Below are positions 1 through 5,307 of a stretch of 5,627 bases of DNA, in pieces. The stretch comes from an uncultured Lachnospiraceae bacterium (GTDB taxonomy: Bacteria; Bacillota_A; Clostridia; Lachnospirales; Lachnospiraceae): assembly GCA_902796775.1 (NCBI GenBank), contig CADBQK010000558.1, forward strand, positions 1 to 5,627, in the 5' to 3' direction. A program made the position numbers and the translations under genes. Position 1 is the stretch's first letter. Every line of letters begins with the position of its first letter. The notes beneath the pieces were generated by a model, which was not told the origin of the DNA, did not search any database, and worked only from the letters and a program-made list of their open reading frames with translations.

Positions 1-87
1 ACCATCTCTGGCGCCAATGCCAGTGCAGTCATCTACAGTCTCGTAGAAACAGCCCGGGCAAACAACCTGCATATCTATCACTATTTC
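1..87 (+). pseudogene. tnpC: IS66-family transposase (TnpC), 5' piece of an interrupted gene
   Basis: Frame 1 is open from the window edge and reads TISGANASAVIYSLVETARA, then NNLHIYHYF, ending at base 87. The pattern G-A-x-A-S-A-x-I-Y-S-x-V-E-T-A-x-A-N is the hallmark C-terminal stretch of IS66 TnpC (DDE transposase), just downstream of the family's catalytic N-x-A-E motif, which would lie outside the window. The outer IS21 begins at base 88. Reading continues for 14 foreign codons to a TAG at 127-129, inside the iterons of that element. The gene resumes in the same frame at 5546: joining 87 to 5546 gives HYF-EYLLEELP, the normal family sequence. The IS66 protein made here would lack its last part, so this copy is probably inactive. 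The family call is from recognised motif style and is firm. Confidence 0.9.
83..87. repeat. Target-site duplication of the outer IS21, left copy (ATTTC)
   Basis: ATTTC lies directly before the outer element's left tip and is repeated directly after its right tip at 5541-5545. A 5-bp duplication fits the IS21 family (usually 4-8 bp). Removing one copy plus the element restores the tnpC frame. Confidence 0.92.
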
Positions 88-98
88 TGTATATTCCG
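88..98 (+). repeat. Outer IS21 left terminal inverted repeat
   Basis: TGTATATTCCG is a perfect inverted match to 5530-5540. Similarity continues imperfectly to about 24 bp, up to GATCA at 107-111, which matches the complement of 5517-5521. Confidence 0.93.
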
Positions 99-105
99 GA
101 CGAAA

Positions 106-187
106 AGATCAAACCTCACGGCGAAATAGATCACCCTTCACGGGGAAATAGATCATCCTTGACGGAAGTATAGATCATTTGTCTCGG
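106..187 (+). repeat. Left-end iterons of the outer IS21 (four 22-bp units)
   Basis: AGATCA recurs at 106, 128, 150 and 172, exactly 22 bp apart. The fuller box is about AGATCAcCCTtCACGG. Copies at 106-121, 128-143 and 150-165 are close matches. The copy at 172-187 keeps AGATCA but ends TCTCGG. A further half-box GATCACCC at 194-201 is off register by one base. In the IS21 family such multiple terminal repeats are the binding sites of IstA, so these are inferred IstA sites. A 22-bp period places all sites on roughly the same face of the helix. The last units approach the putative istA promoter. Confidence 0.9.
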
Positions 188-194
188 AGAAGTG

Positions 195-223
195 ATCACC
201 CGCCTTTTCGTTCTTTTTATAAT
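195..223 (+). promoter_or_regulatory. Putative promoter of outer istA
   Basis: A perfect TATAAT -10 box lies at 218-223. The hexamer 17 bp upstream (195-200, ATCACC) is a poor -35, so the promoter is either weak or assisted. It lies beside the innermost iterons, so IstA bound there could repress its own gene (inference). Transcription would start near 230, just before the leader palindrome. Confidence 0.5.
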
Positions 224-253
224 GGTAGAGGCACACATATGTGTGACTATCAT
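222..253 (+). other. Leader hairpin upstream of outer istA
   Basis: CACACATATGTGTG (232-245) is a perfect 14-bp palindrome. It is flanked by ATGGTAG (222-228) and CTATCAT (247-253), which can pair over 7 bp including one G-T, so a read-through RNA could form a long stem. The Shine-Dalgarno follows two bases later. ATGGTAG recurs at 272-278 as the first codons of istA, so CTATCAT has two competing partners. This may be translational control or a protein-binding operator; the sequence alone does not decide. Confidence 0.45.
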
Positions 254-256
254 ATA

Positions 257-262
257 AGGAGG
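257..262 (+). promoter_or_regulatory. Shine-Dalgarno of outer istA
   Basis: AGGAGG, within TAAGGAGGA, precedes ATG at 266 by 3 nt and ATG at 272 by 9 nt. The spacing favours 272 (MVDYREIL...), though 266 (MIMVDYREIL...) cannot be excluded. The 5'-most in-frame TTG at 179 has no ribosome site and lies in the iterons. Confidence 0.8.
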
Positions 263-992
263 ACGATGATCATGGTAGATTATCGCGAAATCCTGAGGCT
301 CTTAAGCCTCGAGTATAACTACACCCAGATCGCTGAAGCGCTCCACAGCTCCAGAAATACGATCCGGGAAGTCGGGAAGCTTGCCGCTGAGAAAGAAATC
401 AGCTGGCCTCTCGAAGAGGAACTCACCAACCAGAAGCTCTATGAACTGCTTTATCCGGAACGGTTGGAGAAAGCACAGATCTACATGGATCCGGATTGTG
501 CCTACATCCATGCTGAACTGGCCAAAAAGGGGGTCAATCTTACACTTCTTCATGAAGAGTATAAGGTTAAATGTGCCGGTGCTGGGCGTGTAGCTTACCA
601 GTACACCCAGTTCTGTGAGATCTACCGCAGCTGGGCCAGGAAATCCAAAGCCACGATGAGAATCCACCATAAGCCTGGAGACGCCATGGAAGTCGACTGG
701 GCGGGCGGAACGCTTCCGATCACAGATCCTGTAACCGGAGAAACTGTACCGGCTTACTTGTTTGTCTCCGTACTTCCCTGCAGCTGTTATGCATATGCAG
801 AACTCTGCAACGACATGCAGTCAGAAAACTGGCTGCTTTGCCATGTGCATGCCTACGAATACTTCGCTGGTGTGCCGAGACTTTTGATCCCTGACAACTT
901 AAAAGCCGGTGTCACAAAAAATACCAGGCTTGATACCATCATTAACCGCAGTTATACAGAGCTTGCGGATCACTATGGCACCGCAATCGTTC

Positions 993-996
993 CCGC
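993..996. repeat. Target-site duplication of the inner IS21, left copy (CCGC)
   Basis: CCGC lies directly before the inner element's left tip and again directly after its right tip at 3338-3341. Four bp is the longest exact match. Removing one copy and the element restores istA in frame. Confidence 0.88.
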
Positions 997-1006
997 TGTT
1001 AGCGCC
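997..1006 (+). repeat. Inner IS21 left terminal inverted repeat
   Basis: TGTTAGCGCC is the perfect complement of 3328-3337. A 10-bp unconserved spacer follows, then the perfect inverted block AGCCACTCCG and, after one mismatch, GCCAG. Confidence 0.93.
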
Positions 1007-1016
1007 GAGTTAATAT

Positions 1017-1080
1017 AGCCACTCCGAGCCAGTCAAATTTAGCCAATCTTAGCCAAAATAAAATAGCCATTACTTTTTGC
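1017..1080 (+). repeat. Left-end iterons of the inner IS21 (24-bp period)
   Basis: AGCCA starts at 1017, 1041 and 1065, exactly 24 bp apart. A second AGCCA sits 10 bp into the first two units (1027 and 1051), so the spacing alternates 10 and 14. These are inferred IstA-binding sites by analogy with other IS21 elements. The third unit overlaps the putative -35 region of istA and the left arm of a long inverted repeat. Confidence 0.85.
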
Positions 1081-1155
1081 TCTTCTTCCTTCTACAATGA
1101 TGGTAGCCAATGCATCATGAAAGGAGGATCATGCACGAAGAAGCAAAAAGTAATG
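1068..1155 (+). repeat. Long inverted repeat enclosing the start of inner istA
   Basis: CATTACTTTTTGC (1068-1080) is the perfect complement of GCAAAAAGTAATG (1143-1155). After a two-base bulge the pairing continues for 6 bp (TTCTTC 1083-1088 with GAAGAA 1137-1142), giving about 19 bp in all. The 48-base loop holds the putative -10, the Shine-Dalgarno (1122-1127) and ATG 1131. The right arm covers codons 3 to 9. In an RNA entering from outside, this would bury the start region, the same logic as the fold-back protection known for IS10 and IS50. RNA begun at the internal promoter would lack the left arm. The function is inferred; the repeat itself is plain. Confidence 0.7.
1069..1098 (+). promoter_or_regulatory. 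Putative promoter of inner istA
   Basis: The -10 candidate is TACAAT at 1093-1098 (one mismatch). The -35 candidate ATTACT at 1069-1074, 18 bp upstream, is weak (3 of 6). It overlaps the third iteron, which would allow IstA to repress its own gene. Transcription would start near 1105, excluding the left arm of the inverted repeat at 1068-1088. Confidence 0.4.
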
Positions 1156-2450
1156 ACTTACAAGAAATCATAACACAGGCTATTGAGGATATAAAGCATG
1201 AACTGGGAAATAAGTTTGATCCCGATCACATAAACCTCGCTGAGCTTGAACGCAAGACTGGCCTGTCGCGCAGCAAACTTCGCACACTGCAGAACAATGG
1301 ATTCGTTGTTAAACCGCATGGGCGCACCGGAATAAAATCCGAAACGACCGTATTATCCGGTTTTACCGGAGTTGTCGATGAGTTTCTTAGAAAAGGCGTG
1401 AAAAACTCGGAAGTTATTTATCCGATGATTTCTGACCTTGGTTATGAAGGCAGCAAAAGCACCTTAAAAAAATACATTACCGATCATAAAGATCTGCTGC
1501 CTGCACCCCGCCAGCAGGTGGCTCCGCAGGGTAACCGGGGAAGACGATACAATACAGAGCCCGGTGAATCCTACCAGATGGACTGGGGATTTGTTAATGT
1601 AGAGACGGATCCAGGTTCCAGCTTTCGCGTTGCCTGTTTTGCCATGATCTGTCATCACTGCGGTAAAAGGTACATTGAATTTTTTCCAAATGCGAAGCAA
1701 GAAAACCTTTTTATTGGAATGATTCATGCATTTGCGTTTCTGGGAGTACCCAAAAGTGTGTTAACAGACAACATGAAAAGCGTTGTTACCCGACGTGACG
1801 AAAACGGACATCCCATCTGGAACCATGAATATGAGGATTTCATGAGAGTTGTCGGTTTTCGAACTGTTTTGTGCAAACCCAGACATCCCTTTACGAAGGG
1901 CAAAGTTGAACGACTGATCCGCTTCGTCAAGGACAACTTTCTTGTTGGCAGACCCTTTTCAAATGTGACCGAGCTGAACATGGAGGCATTGCGATGGTGC
2001 AGCAGACAAAACGGCATTTACCACAAAGCTGTTGACTGTGTTCCGGATGAAATCCATGCGTATGGATGTATGAATACAGCTTCTGTTTTGGTAATGACAG
2101 AGGAATTGCAGTTCTATCTATGCCCAGAGCGCAGAATCTCCTTTGACGGTTTCGTGAATTATGAGGGCAGACGTTTTGGCGTTCCCTGCACCTATAAAAC
2201 AAGGACTTGCAGGGTCAGGCGTCATCAATTCACAGTTTATATTTACTCAGCTGATCTTAAAACTCTTTTGGCAGAACACGATGTTACCTGGAGCCGTCGT
2301 GACAGTTTCTGTAAAGATCAGTATATAACACGGCAGCCCGAAGAATGGCCGACTGCACCAGTAAAGGTCAAACTCCAGCAGGTCGCCCTTCCGGAACCAG
2401 ATACTGGCTTTGAGAAGTTCAACTTTGAGGAGGGACTGTGGGATGACTGA
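1131..2450 (+). CDS. istA: IS21-family transposase IstA (inner element, intact)
   Basis: This 439-residue DDE transposase would bind the element's terminal iterons and carry out strand cutting and joining with IstB. The N-terminal part has a helix-turn-helix (about residues 35-58, NLAELERKTGLSRSKLRTLQ). The RNase H-like integrase core carries D151 in YQMDWGF, D213 in VLTDNMKS and E260 in FTKGKVERL. The spacing from second Asp to Glu matches the restored outer IstA (46 and 45 residues between). A C-terminal beta-rich part (about 330-395) follows. AAAGGAGGA (1120-1128) ends only 3 nt before ATG 1131, which is tight. The in-frame ATG at 1110 has no ribosome site, so 1131 is preferred. The gene overlaps istB by 8 nt and appears intact. 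Confidence 0.93.
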   Translation: MHEEAKSNDLQEIITQAIEDIKHELGNKFDPDHINLAELERKTGLSRSKLRTLQNNGFVVKPHGRTGIKSETTVLSGFTGVVDEFLRKGVKNSEVIYPMISDLGYEGSKSTLKKYITDHKDLLPAPRQQVAPQGNRGRRYNTEPGESYQMDWGFVNVETDPGSSFRVACFAMICHHCGKRYIEFFPNAKQENLFIGMIHAFAFLGVPKSVLTDNMKSVVTRRDENGHPIWNHEYEDFMRVVGFRTVLCKPRHPFTKGKVERLIRFVKDNFLVGRPFSNVTELNMEALRWCSRQNGIYHKAVDCVPDEIHAYGCMNTASVLVMTEELQFYLCPERRISFDGFVNYEGRRFGVPCTYKTRTCRVRRHQFTVYIYSADLKTLLAEHDVTWSRRDSFCKDQYITRQPEEWPTAPVKVKLQQVALPEPDTGFEKFNFEEGLWDD

Positions 2451-3237
2451 TACCGTCTTTTATCGTATTCAAGAACGAGCTGCTGACTTAAAAATAGAGT
2501 TTCAGGCTTCGGAGCTTGCCTTGCTTTCAGACGAACGGGAATATAACAACGAGCAGCTCAATGCTGTTCTTGAGATCTTCGACTATCTTGCGAAAAAGAA
2601 GCAGGAATCGATGATCAGTACGCTGACAAAGTTGAGCAGACTTCCGAGAAAGCACCCTAAAACTTTCGAGAATTTCGATTTCTCAGTGTTTCATGGGAAA
2701 TACGCTGATAGATTAAAAACACTTCATACACTGTCAGCGTTACACGCCCATAAAAACATGGCATTCATAGGGCCTCAAGGTGTCGGTAAAACACATCTTG
2801 CGATGGCCTTTGGATATGAGTGCTGCCGCAATGGAATTAAAACTTATTTCTTGAAAGCATCCGAACTAAACCAGAAACTCACAACCGCTCGAAAGCAAGG
2901 CAGAGAAGGCTCCGTTATAAACGGGCTTGTTAAGCCAACGTGCCTTATCATTGATGAAATAGGACGTACTGTTTTCGACCGTGATAATACACGTATGTTT
3001 TTTGATGTAATCGATCGAAGATACCAAAAAGAAGGTCCCGGCACAATTATCTTCACAAGCAACAAGTCTCCGAATCTCTGGCGAGGATACTTTAATGAAG
3101 ATGATGATTTGCTTTGTGCACTTGACAGAGCCTTCGATGATGCCACTGTTTACATCTTCAAAGGTAAGAGTTATCGTGGCAAAAAGTTAGAGACGCTCCC
3201 AATTGAGGTGAGTCCTGTCAATTCGTTACTGAAATAA
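2443..3237 (+). CDS. istB: IS21-family helper ATPase IstB (inner element, intact)
   Basis: This 264-residue AAA+ ATPase is the IstA partner. In the family it assembles on DNA, bends the target and activates the transposase. A helical N-terminal region (about 1-80) precedes the ATPase core. Walker A is GPQGVGKT (110-117), Walker B is LIIDE (168-172), and a sensor-like TSN is at 205-207. LLCALDRAFDD (223-233) and FKGKSYRGKKL (239-249) are typical of this IstB branch. ATG 2443 has Shine-Dalgarno GAGGAGGG at 2427-2434, 8 nt upstream, and overlaps the end of istA, indicating translational coupling. An in-frame start upstream at 2410 lacks this support. The length is normal for IstB and no key motif is missing. 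Confidence 0.95.
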   Translation: MTDTVFYRIQERAADLKIEFQASELALLSDEREYNNEQLNAVLEIFDYLAKKKQESMISTLTKLSRLPRKHPKTFENFDFSVFHGKYADRLKTLHTLSALHAHKNMAFIGPQGVGKTHLAMAFGYECCRNGIKTYFLKASELNQKLTTARKQGREGSVINGLVKPTCLIIDEIGRTVFDRDNTRMFFDVIDRRYQKEGPGTIIFTSNKSPNLWRGYFNEDDDLLCALDRAFDDATVYIFKGKSYRGKKLETLPIEVSPVNSLLK

Positions 3238-3250
3238 GAAAGCTTAACCA

Positions 3251-3275
3251 GCCAAATGATGCATTGGCGATTTTT
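3251..3275 (+). terminator. Possible rho-independent terminator after inner istB
   Basis: GCCAA (3251-3255) pairs with TTGGC (3264-3268). With one bulged A the stem extends to 7 bp with an ATG loop. A T5 run (3271-3275) follows after two bases. It lies 13 nt after the istB stop. The stem is short, so termination may be partial. It overlaps the innermost right iteron. Confidence 0.42.
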
Positions 3276-3301
3276 GATTAGCTGAAATTGGCTAATATAA
3301 C
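3274..3301 (+). promoter_or_regulatory. Possible outward promoter at the inner IS21 right end
   Basis: TTGATT (3274-3279) and TATAAC (3296-3301) are 16 bp apart and match the -35 and -10 consensus at 4/6 and 5/6. The promoter would fire out of the element near 3308 into the istA 3' piece, istB and the third gene of the outer IS21. Outward-acting sequences at the right end are known for IS21 itself. It lies among the right iterons, so IstA could modulate it. This is prediction only. Confidence 0.4.
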
Positions 3302-3327
3302 CTGGCCCGGAGTGGCTGAAATCTCCT

Positions 3328-3337
3328 GGCGCTAACA
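3328..3337 (-). repeat. Inner IS21 right terminal inverted repeat
   Basis: GGCGCTAACA is the perfect complement of 997-1006 and ends in CA. The CCGC duplication follows at 3338-3341. Confidence 0.93.
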
Positions 3338-3341
3338 CCGC
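3338..3341. repeat. Target-site duplication of the inner IS21, right copy (CCGC)
   Basis: This is the second copy of CCGC (first at 993-996). The istA codons resume with the C at 3342 completing GCC (Ala), then AGG GTG AAA. Confidence 0.88.
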
Positions 3342-4173
3342 CAGGGTGAAAGCACCCAAAGACAAGAGCCATGCCGAAGGCACGGTCTCCTATGCATCCA
3401 CCTGGATTCTGGCGGCACTGCGTAATGATACTTTCTTCTCCCTTTTTGATGCCAAAGAGGCTGTGATGGAAAAACTGGAGCTACTGAACGGCAAACCCTT
3501 CAAAAAGCGGAAAGGTAACCGCCGTGAGGCCTACCTCCTGGAAGAGAAAGAATTCATGCAGCTACTTCCCGCCAATCCGTATGAACCGTCCGTCTGGTCA
3601 GATCAGACGATTCTTCTTGATTATACCGTGACCGATGGATTAAACAAGTACTCTGTCCCGTATGATCTAATCGGTGAGGTGGTCAGCGTCCGCGTGACCC
3701 GTGACGCTGTGGAGGTCTTCTTTCACGGAAATCGGGTGGCTGTACATCCGAGAGACCAGAAGCACAGGCGTGATCCGATCGTGGTGCTTTCCCATATGCC
3801 GGAAAAACACCGGCAGTATCTGGCGTATACGAAAGATGATTTCCAGTCCTGGGCAGGTACAGTCGGACCGAATACCGAGAAGGTTGTACGCTTCTTTTTG
3901 GAGTCCGGCAGAGCTCCGGAGCAGGGGTTCAAGTCTTGTGTCAGTCTGAAAAAATACGCTGACCGCTACAAAAAGGAACGCATCGAGGAAGCCTGCCGCC
4001 AGATCCTTACCTTTAATGGCGCACCTTCCATCAGGGGGATCAGCATCCTGCTGAAATCCCCTGTAACAGGAACGGCGGCTGTTAAATCAACCTCTTCATC
4101 AAAGACCGTCCACCGCAGTCGAGGTATTACTCGCGGAGCTGACCAGTTCCGGAGAGGGGGTGATGAGCAGTGA
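3342..4173 (+). pseudogene. istA: IS21-family transposase IstA, C-terminal half (interrupted)
   Basis: This is the rest of the outer transposase, in frame with 272-996 once the inner element is removed. It opens RVKAPKDKSHAEG, which holds the third catalytic residue (E254 of the restored 518-aa protein). It continues through the C-terminal beta-rich part (NKYSVPYDLIGEVVSVRVTR, then VEVFFHGNRVAVH) and a helical tail with GPNTEKVVRFFLESG and KKERIEEACRQIL, all typical of IS21 IstA. A GTG at 3346 could start a 275-residue fragment, but no good ribosome site precedes it. No other damage is visible. The stop overlaps the istB start by 4 nt (GTGA), so istB translation may now depend on whether this fragment is translated. 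Confidence 0.9.
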
Positions 4174-4967
4174 TCAATCTCGAAACCGTAAAAGCATTGC
4201 GCGCATTACGGCTTCCAGGTATGGCCAGGGAACTGGAATCGCAGCTGGAAGACCCGCAGCGCTACAAGGGACTTTCCTTTGAAGACCGTCTTGCCCTTCT
4301 GGTCGATGCTGAGCAGGCATCCCGGAGAAAAAACACGATCAAGAAACGGATAATGGATGCGAAGTTCAGTGAAGGAACGGCCAGTATTGAAGCCATTGAG
4401 TATCATGAAGACCGCGAGCTTGATAAGGGCCTTATTACGAAGCTCGCCACCTGTGCCTATATCCGGGAGAACCATCACATTGTCCTGAAGGGCGCTACCG
4501 GTGCAGGGAAATCATACATTGCCAGCGCGCTTGGCGTGGCGGCGTGCAGAAAACTATATAAAGTACGCTATGTCAGCCTGCCGGATTTGCTAAATGAATT
4601 CGCCGTTGCCAAAGCGCTGAATACACAAAACAAGGTGAAAACAGCTTATGCAAAGTTCGATCTGCTGATTATCGATGAATGGCTTCTGCGGCCACTTCCG
4701 GAGTCCGAATCCTATGACTTGTTGGAAATCATTGAGGCCTGCAGTAAGAAAGGTGCCCTGATTTTATGCACACAGTATGATACAGATGACTGGTACTTCC
4801 GGATCGACTGTGACCGTGCGGAGGATGAAGACAGTGCGGTTGCCGAAGGCATCCTGGACCGAATCATACACAACAAGTATGCAATTGAAGTCAAAGGCCG
4901 TATCTCCATGCGTAAACGGCATGCTTTCGCGGAAGCAGAAGAAAGCGGGGTGAACGGCAATGGATAA
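4170..4967 (+). CDS. istB: IS21-family helper ATPase IstB (outer element, intact)
   Basis: This 265-residue AAA+ ATPase is the partner of the broken outer IstA. The N-terminal helical region (about 1-95) reads INLETVKALRALRLPGMARE, a familiar IstB opening. Walker A is GATGAGKS (108-115), Walker B is LLIIDEW (165-171), and a sensor-like strand LILCTQY is at 197-203. ILDRIIHNKYAIEVKG (228-243) with SMRKR (246-250) is the usual C-terminal signature. It starts at GTG 4170, overlapping the istA stop by 4 nt, with a G-rich ribosome site (GGAGAGGGGG, 4151-4160). It overlaps the next gene by 8 nt. The protein looks intact, but its native promoter is now separated by the 2.3-kb inner element, so expression would need read-through or the possible promoter at 3274-3301. 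Confidence 0.94.
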   Translation: MINLETVKALRALRLPGMARELESQLEDPQRYKGLSFEDRLALLVDAEQASRRKNTIKKRIMDAKFSEGTASIEAIEYHEDRELDKGLITKLATCAYIRENHHIVLKGATGAGKSYIASALGVAACRKLYKVRYVSLPDLLNEFAVAKALNTQNKVKTAYAKFDLLIIDEWLLRPLPESESYDLLEIIEACSKKGALILCTQYDTDDWYFRIDCDRAEDEDSAVAEGILDRIIHNKYAIEVKGRISMRKRHAFAEAEESGVNGNG

Positions 4968-5307
4968 TATCGCGTACTACGATCTTCTGAACGAAGTGGA
5001 CTGCTCAGATCGTTGCGAAGCTGTCATAGCCCTTTGTGAGCTTGTGGATAAACTCGTTGCCGACATTCAGTTCCTGGAACTCGAATGCATTAGCACGAGA
5101 TATCTTCTCAGCCAATACATGGCCGAAGGAGAAGGAGAACTTCTCCGTATGGATATCTTGTCACACCTTACCGGCAGGTATTCAGGAGAATCGGCTTATG
5201 AACTCTATAAGAACATCATGTACAATGGCGGGGATCCTATGGAATTCCACGATTATCTTGTCAAGGTACAAGAGGCTTGCAAAGGGAACTGGCCTTGCTG
5301 GCATTGA
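4960..5307 (+). CDS. Unrecognised acidic third protein of the outer IS21 (115 aa)
   Basis: I do not recognise this family. The gene lies between istB and the right end, inside the element borders. It starts at ATG 4960, 8 nt before the istB stop ends, with GGGGTGA (4947-4953) 6 nt upstream, so it is translationally coupled to istB. The protein is strongly acidic (about 21 Asp/Glu against 8 Lys/Arg), has six Cys (15, 19, 26, 43, 107, 113) and looks mostly helical. There is no signal peptide or membrane segment. Residues 20-50 are leucine- and acid-rich and could form a coiled coil. The end, CKGNWPCWH, is unusual. IS21 elements normally carry only istA and istB, so this is a candidate accessory factor (regulator, IstB or IstA partner, or DNA mimic) or a passenger. 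Coding is supported by position, ribosome site and lack of a good competitor in other frames. Confidence 0.72.
   Translation: MDNIAYYDLLNEVDCSDRCEAVIALCELVDKLVADIQFLELECISTRYLLSQYMAEGEGELLRMDILSHLTGRYSGESAYELYKNIMYNGGDPMEFHDYLVKVQEACKGNWPCWH

Larger units (their letters stand above)
272..1018 (+). pseudogene. istA: IS21-family transposase IstA, N-terminal half (interrupted)
   Basis: This is the first 241 codons plus two bases of the outer element's DDE transposase. The gene's own sequence ends at 996, and the frame then reads VSAELI from the inner element before TAG at 1016-1018. The N-terminus (REILRLLSLEYNYTQIAEAL) is a helix-turn-helix of the IS21 type. The first two catalytic acids are visible: D142 in AMEVDWAGG and D208 in LLIPDNLKAG. 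The third, E254, is on the far side of the insertion in DKSHAEG. Joining 996 to 3342 gives YGTAIVPA-RVKAPKDK, the expected family sequence, and a 518-residue protein of normal IstA size. This half could bind the ends but lacks the complete active site. Whether it is stable or acts as an inhibitor is unknown. Confidence 0.9.
3246..3317 (-). repeat. Right-end iterons of the inner IS21 (24-bp period)
   Basis: Read on the minus strand from 3317, units begin at 3317 (AGCCACTCCG), 3293 (AGCCAATTTC) and 3269 (CGCCAATGCA), again 24 bp apart. The first starts 20 bp from the tip, as on the left. Internal half-sites 10 bp in (GGCCA, AGCTA) are weaker than on the left. The ends are thus matched in register but not identical. 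Confidence 0.82.
997..3337 (+). mobile_element. Inner IS21-family insertion sequence (complete, nested)
   Basis: This 2341-bp element has perfect 10-bp inverted tips TGTTAGCGCC / GGCGCTAACA and a second perfect inverted block AGCCACTCCG 20 bp in from each tip (1017-1026 and 3308-3317). CCGC duplications flank it. It contains intact istA and istB with an 8-nt overlap and 24-bp iterons at both ends. No frameshift or stop is seen, so it looks functional and is the youngest insertion here. It lies in the outer istA, in the same orientation as its host. Its proteins, tips and iterons differ clearly from the outer element, so it belongs to another IS21 subgroup. Confidence 0.95.

Noticed and set aside
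106..187. Regularly spaced repeats as a small CRISPR array.
   Set aside because: The 22-bp period consists of a box plus about 6 bp, with no room for spacers. Mirror copies at the other end of the element identify them as transposase sites.
179..271. TTG at 179 as the start of outer istA, giving 31 extra N-terminal residues.
   Set aside because: It lies in the iterons, upstream of the TATAAT box, and has no ribosome site. The extra residues do not resemble IstA, while ATG 272 has AGGAGG at good spacing and begins a typical IstA N-terminus.
302..670. Minus-strand open frames under istA, and similar ones at 1464-1727, 1724-2017, 1927-2202, 2844-3146, 3171-3383, 3723-3932, 4206-4478 and 4712-4960.
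   Set aside because: They lie opposite well-supported genes or element ends, and their products resemble no family and have low-complexity or odd composition.
1110..1130. ATG at 1110 as the start of inner istA.
   Set aside because: No Shine-Dalgarno precedes it. The strong AAAGGAGG lies inside the seven extra codons and serves ATG 1131, though the spacing of 3 nt is tight.
2410..2442. An upstream in-frame start for inner istB.
   Set aside because: ATG 2443 has GAGGAGGG 8 nt upstream and the short overlap with istA usual in IS21 operons. The extra residues add nothing recognisable.
3701..3949. An 82-codon plus-strand frame inside the istA 3' piece, and the 70-codon frame at 381-593 inside the 5' piece.
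   Set aside because: Both are shadows of the IstA frame, which has clear family motifs over the same bases.
272..4173. A compound element with two natural istA genes, or a domain-split transposase system.
   Set aside because: The central block has its own tips and flanking CCGC duplication, and its removal restores one normal istA exactly. It is a nested insertion, not a designed split.
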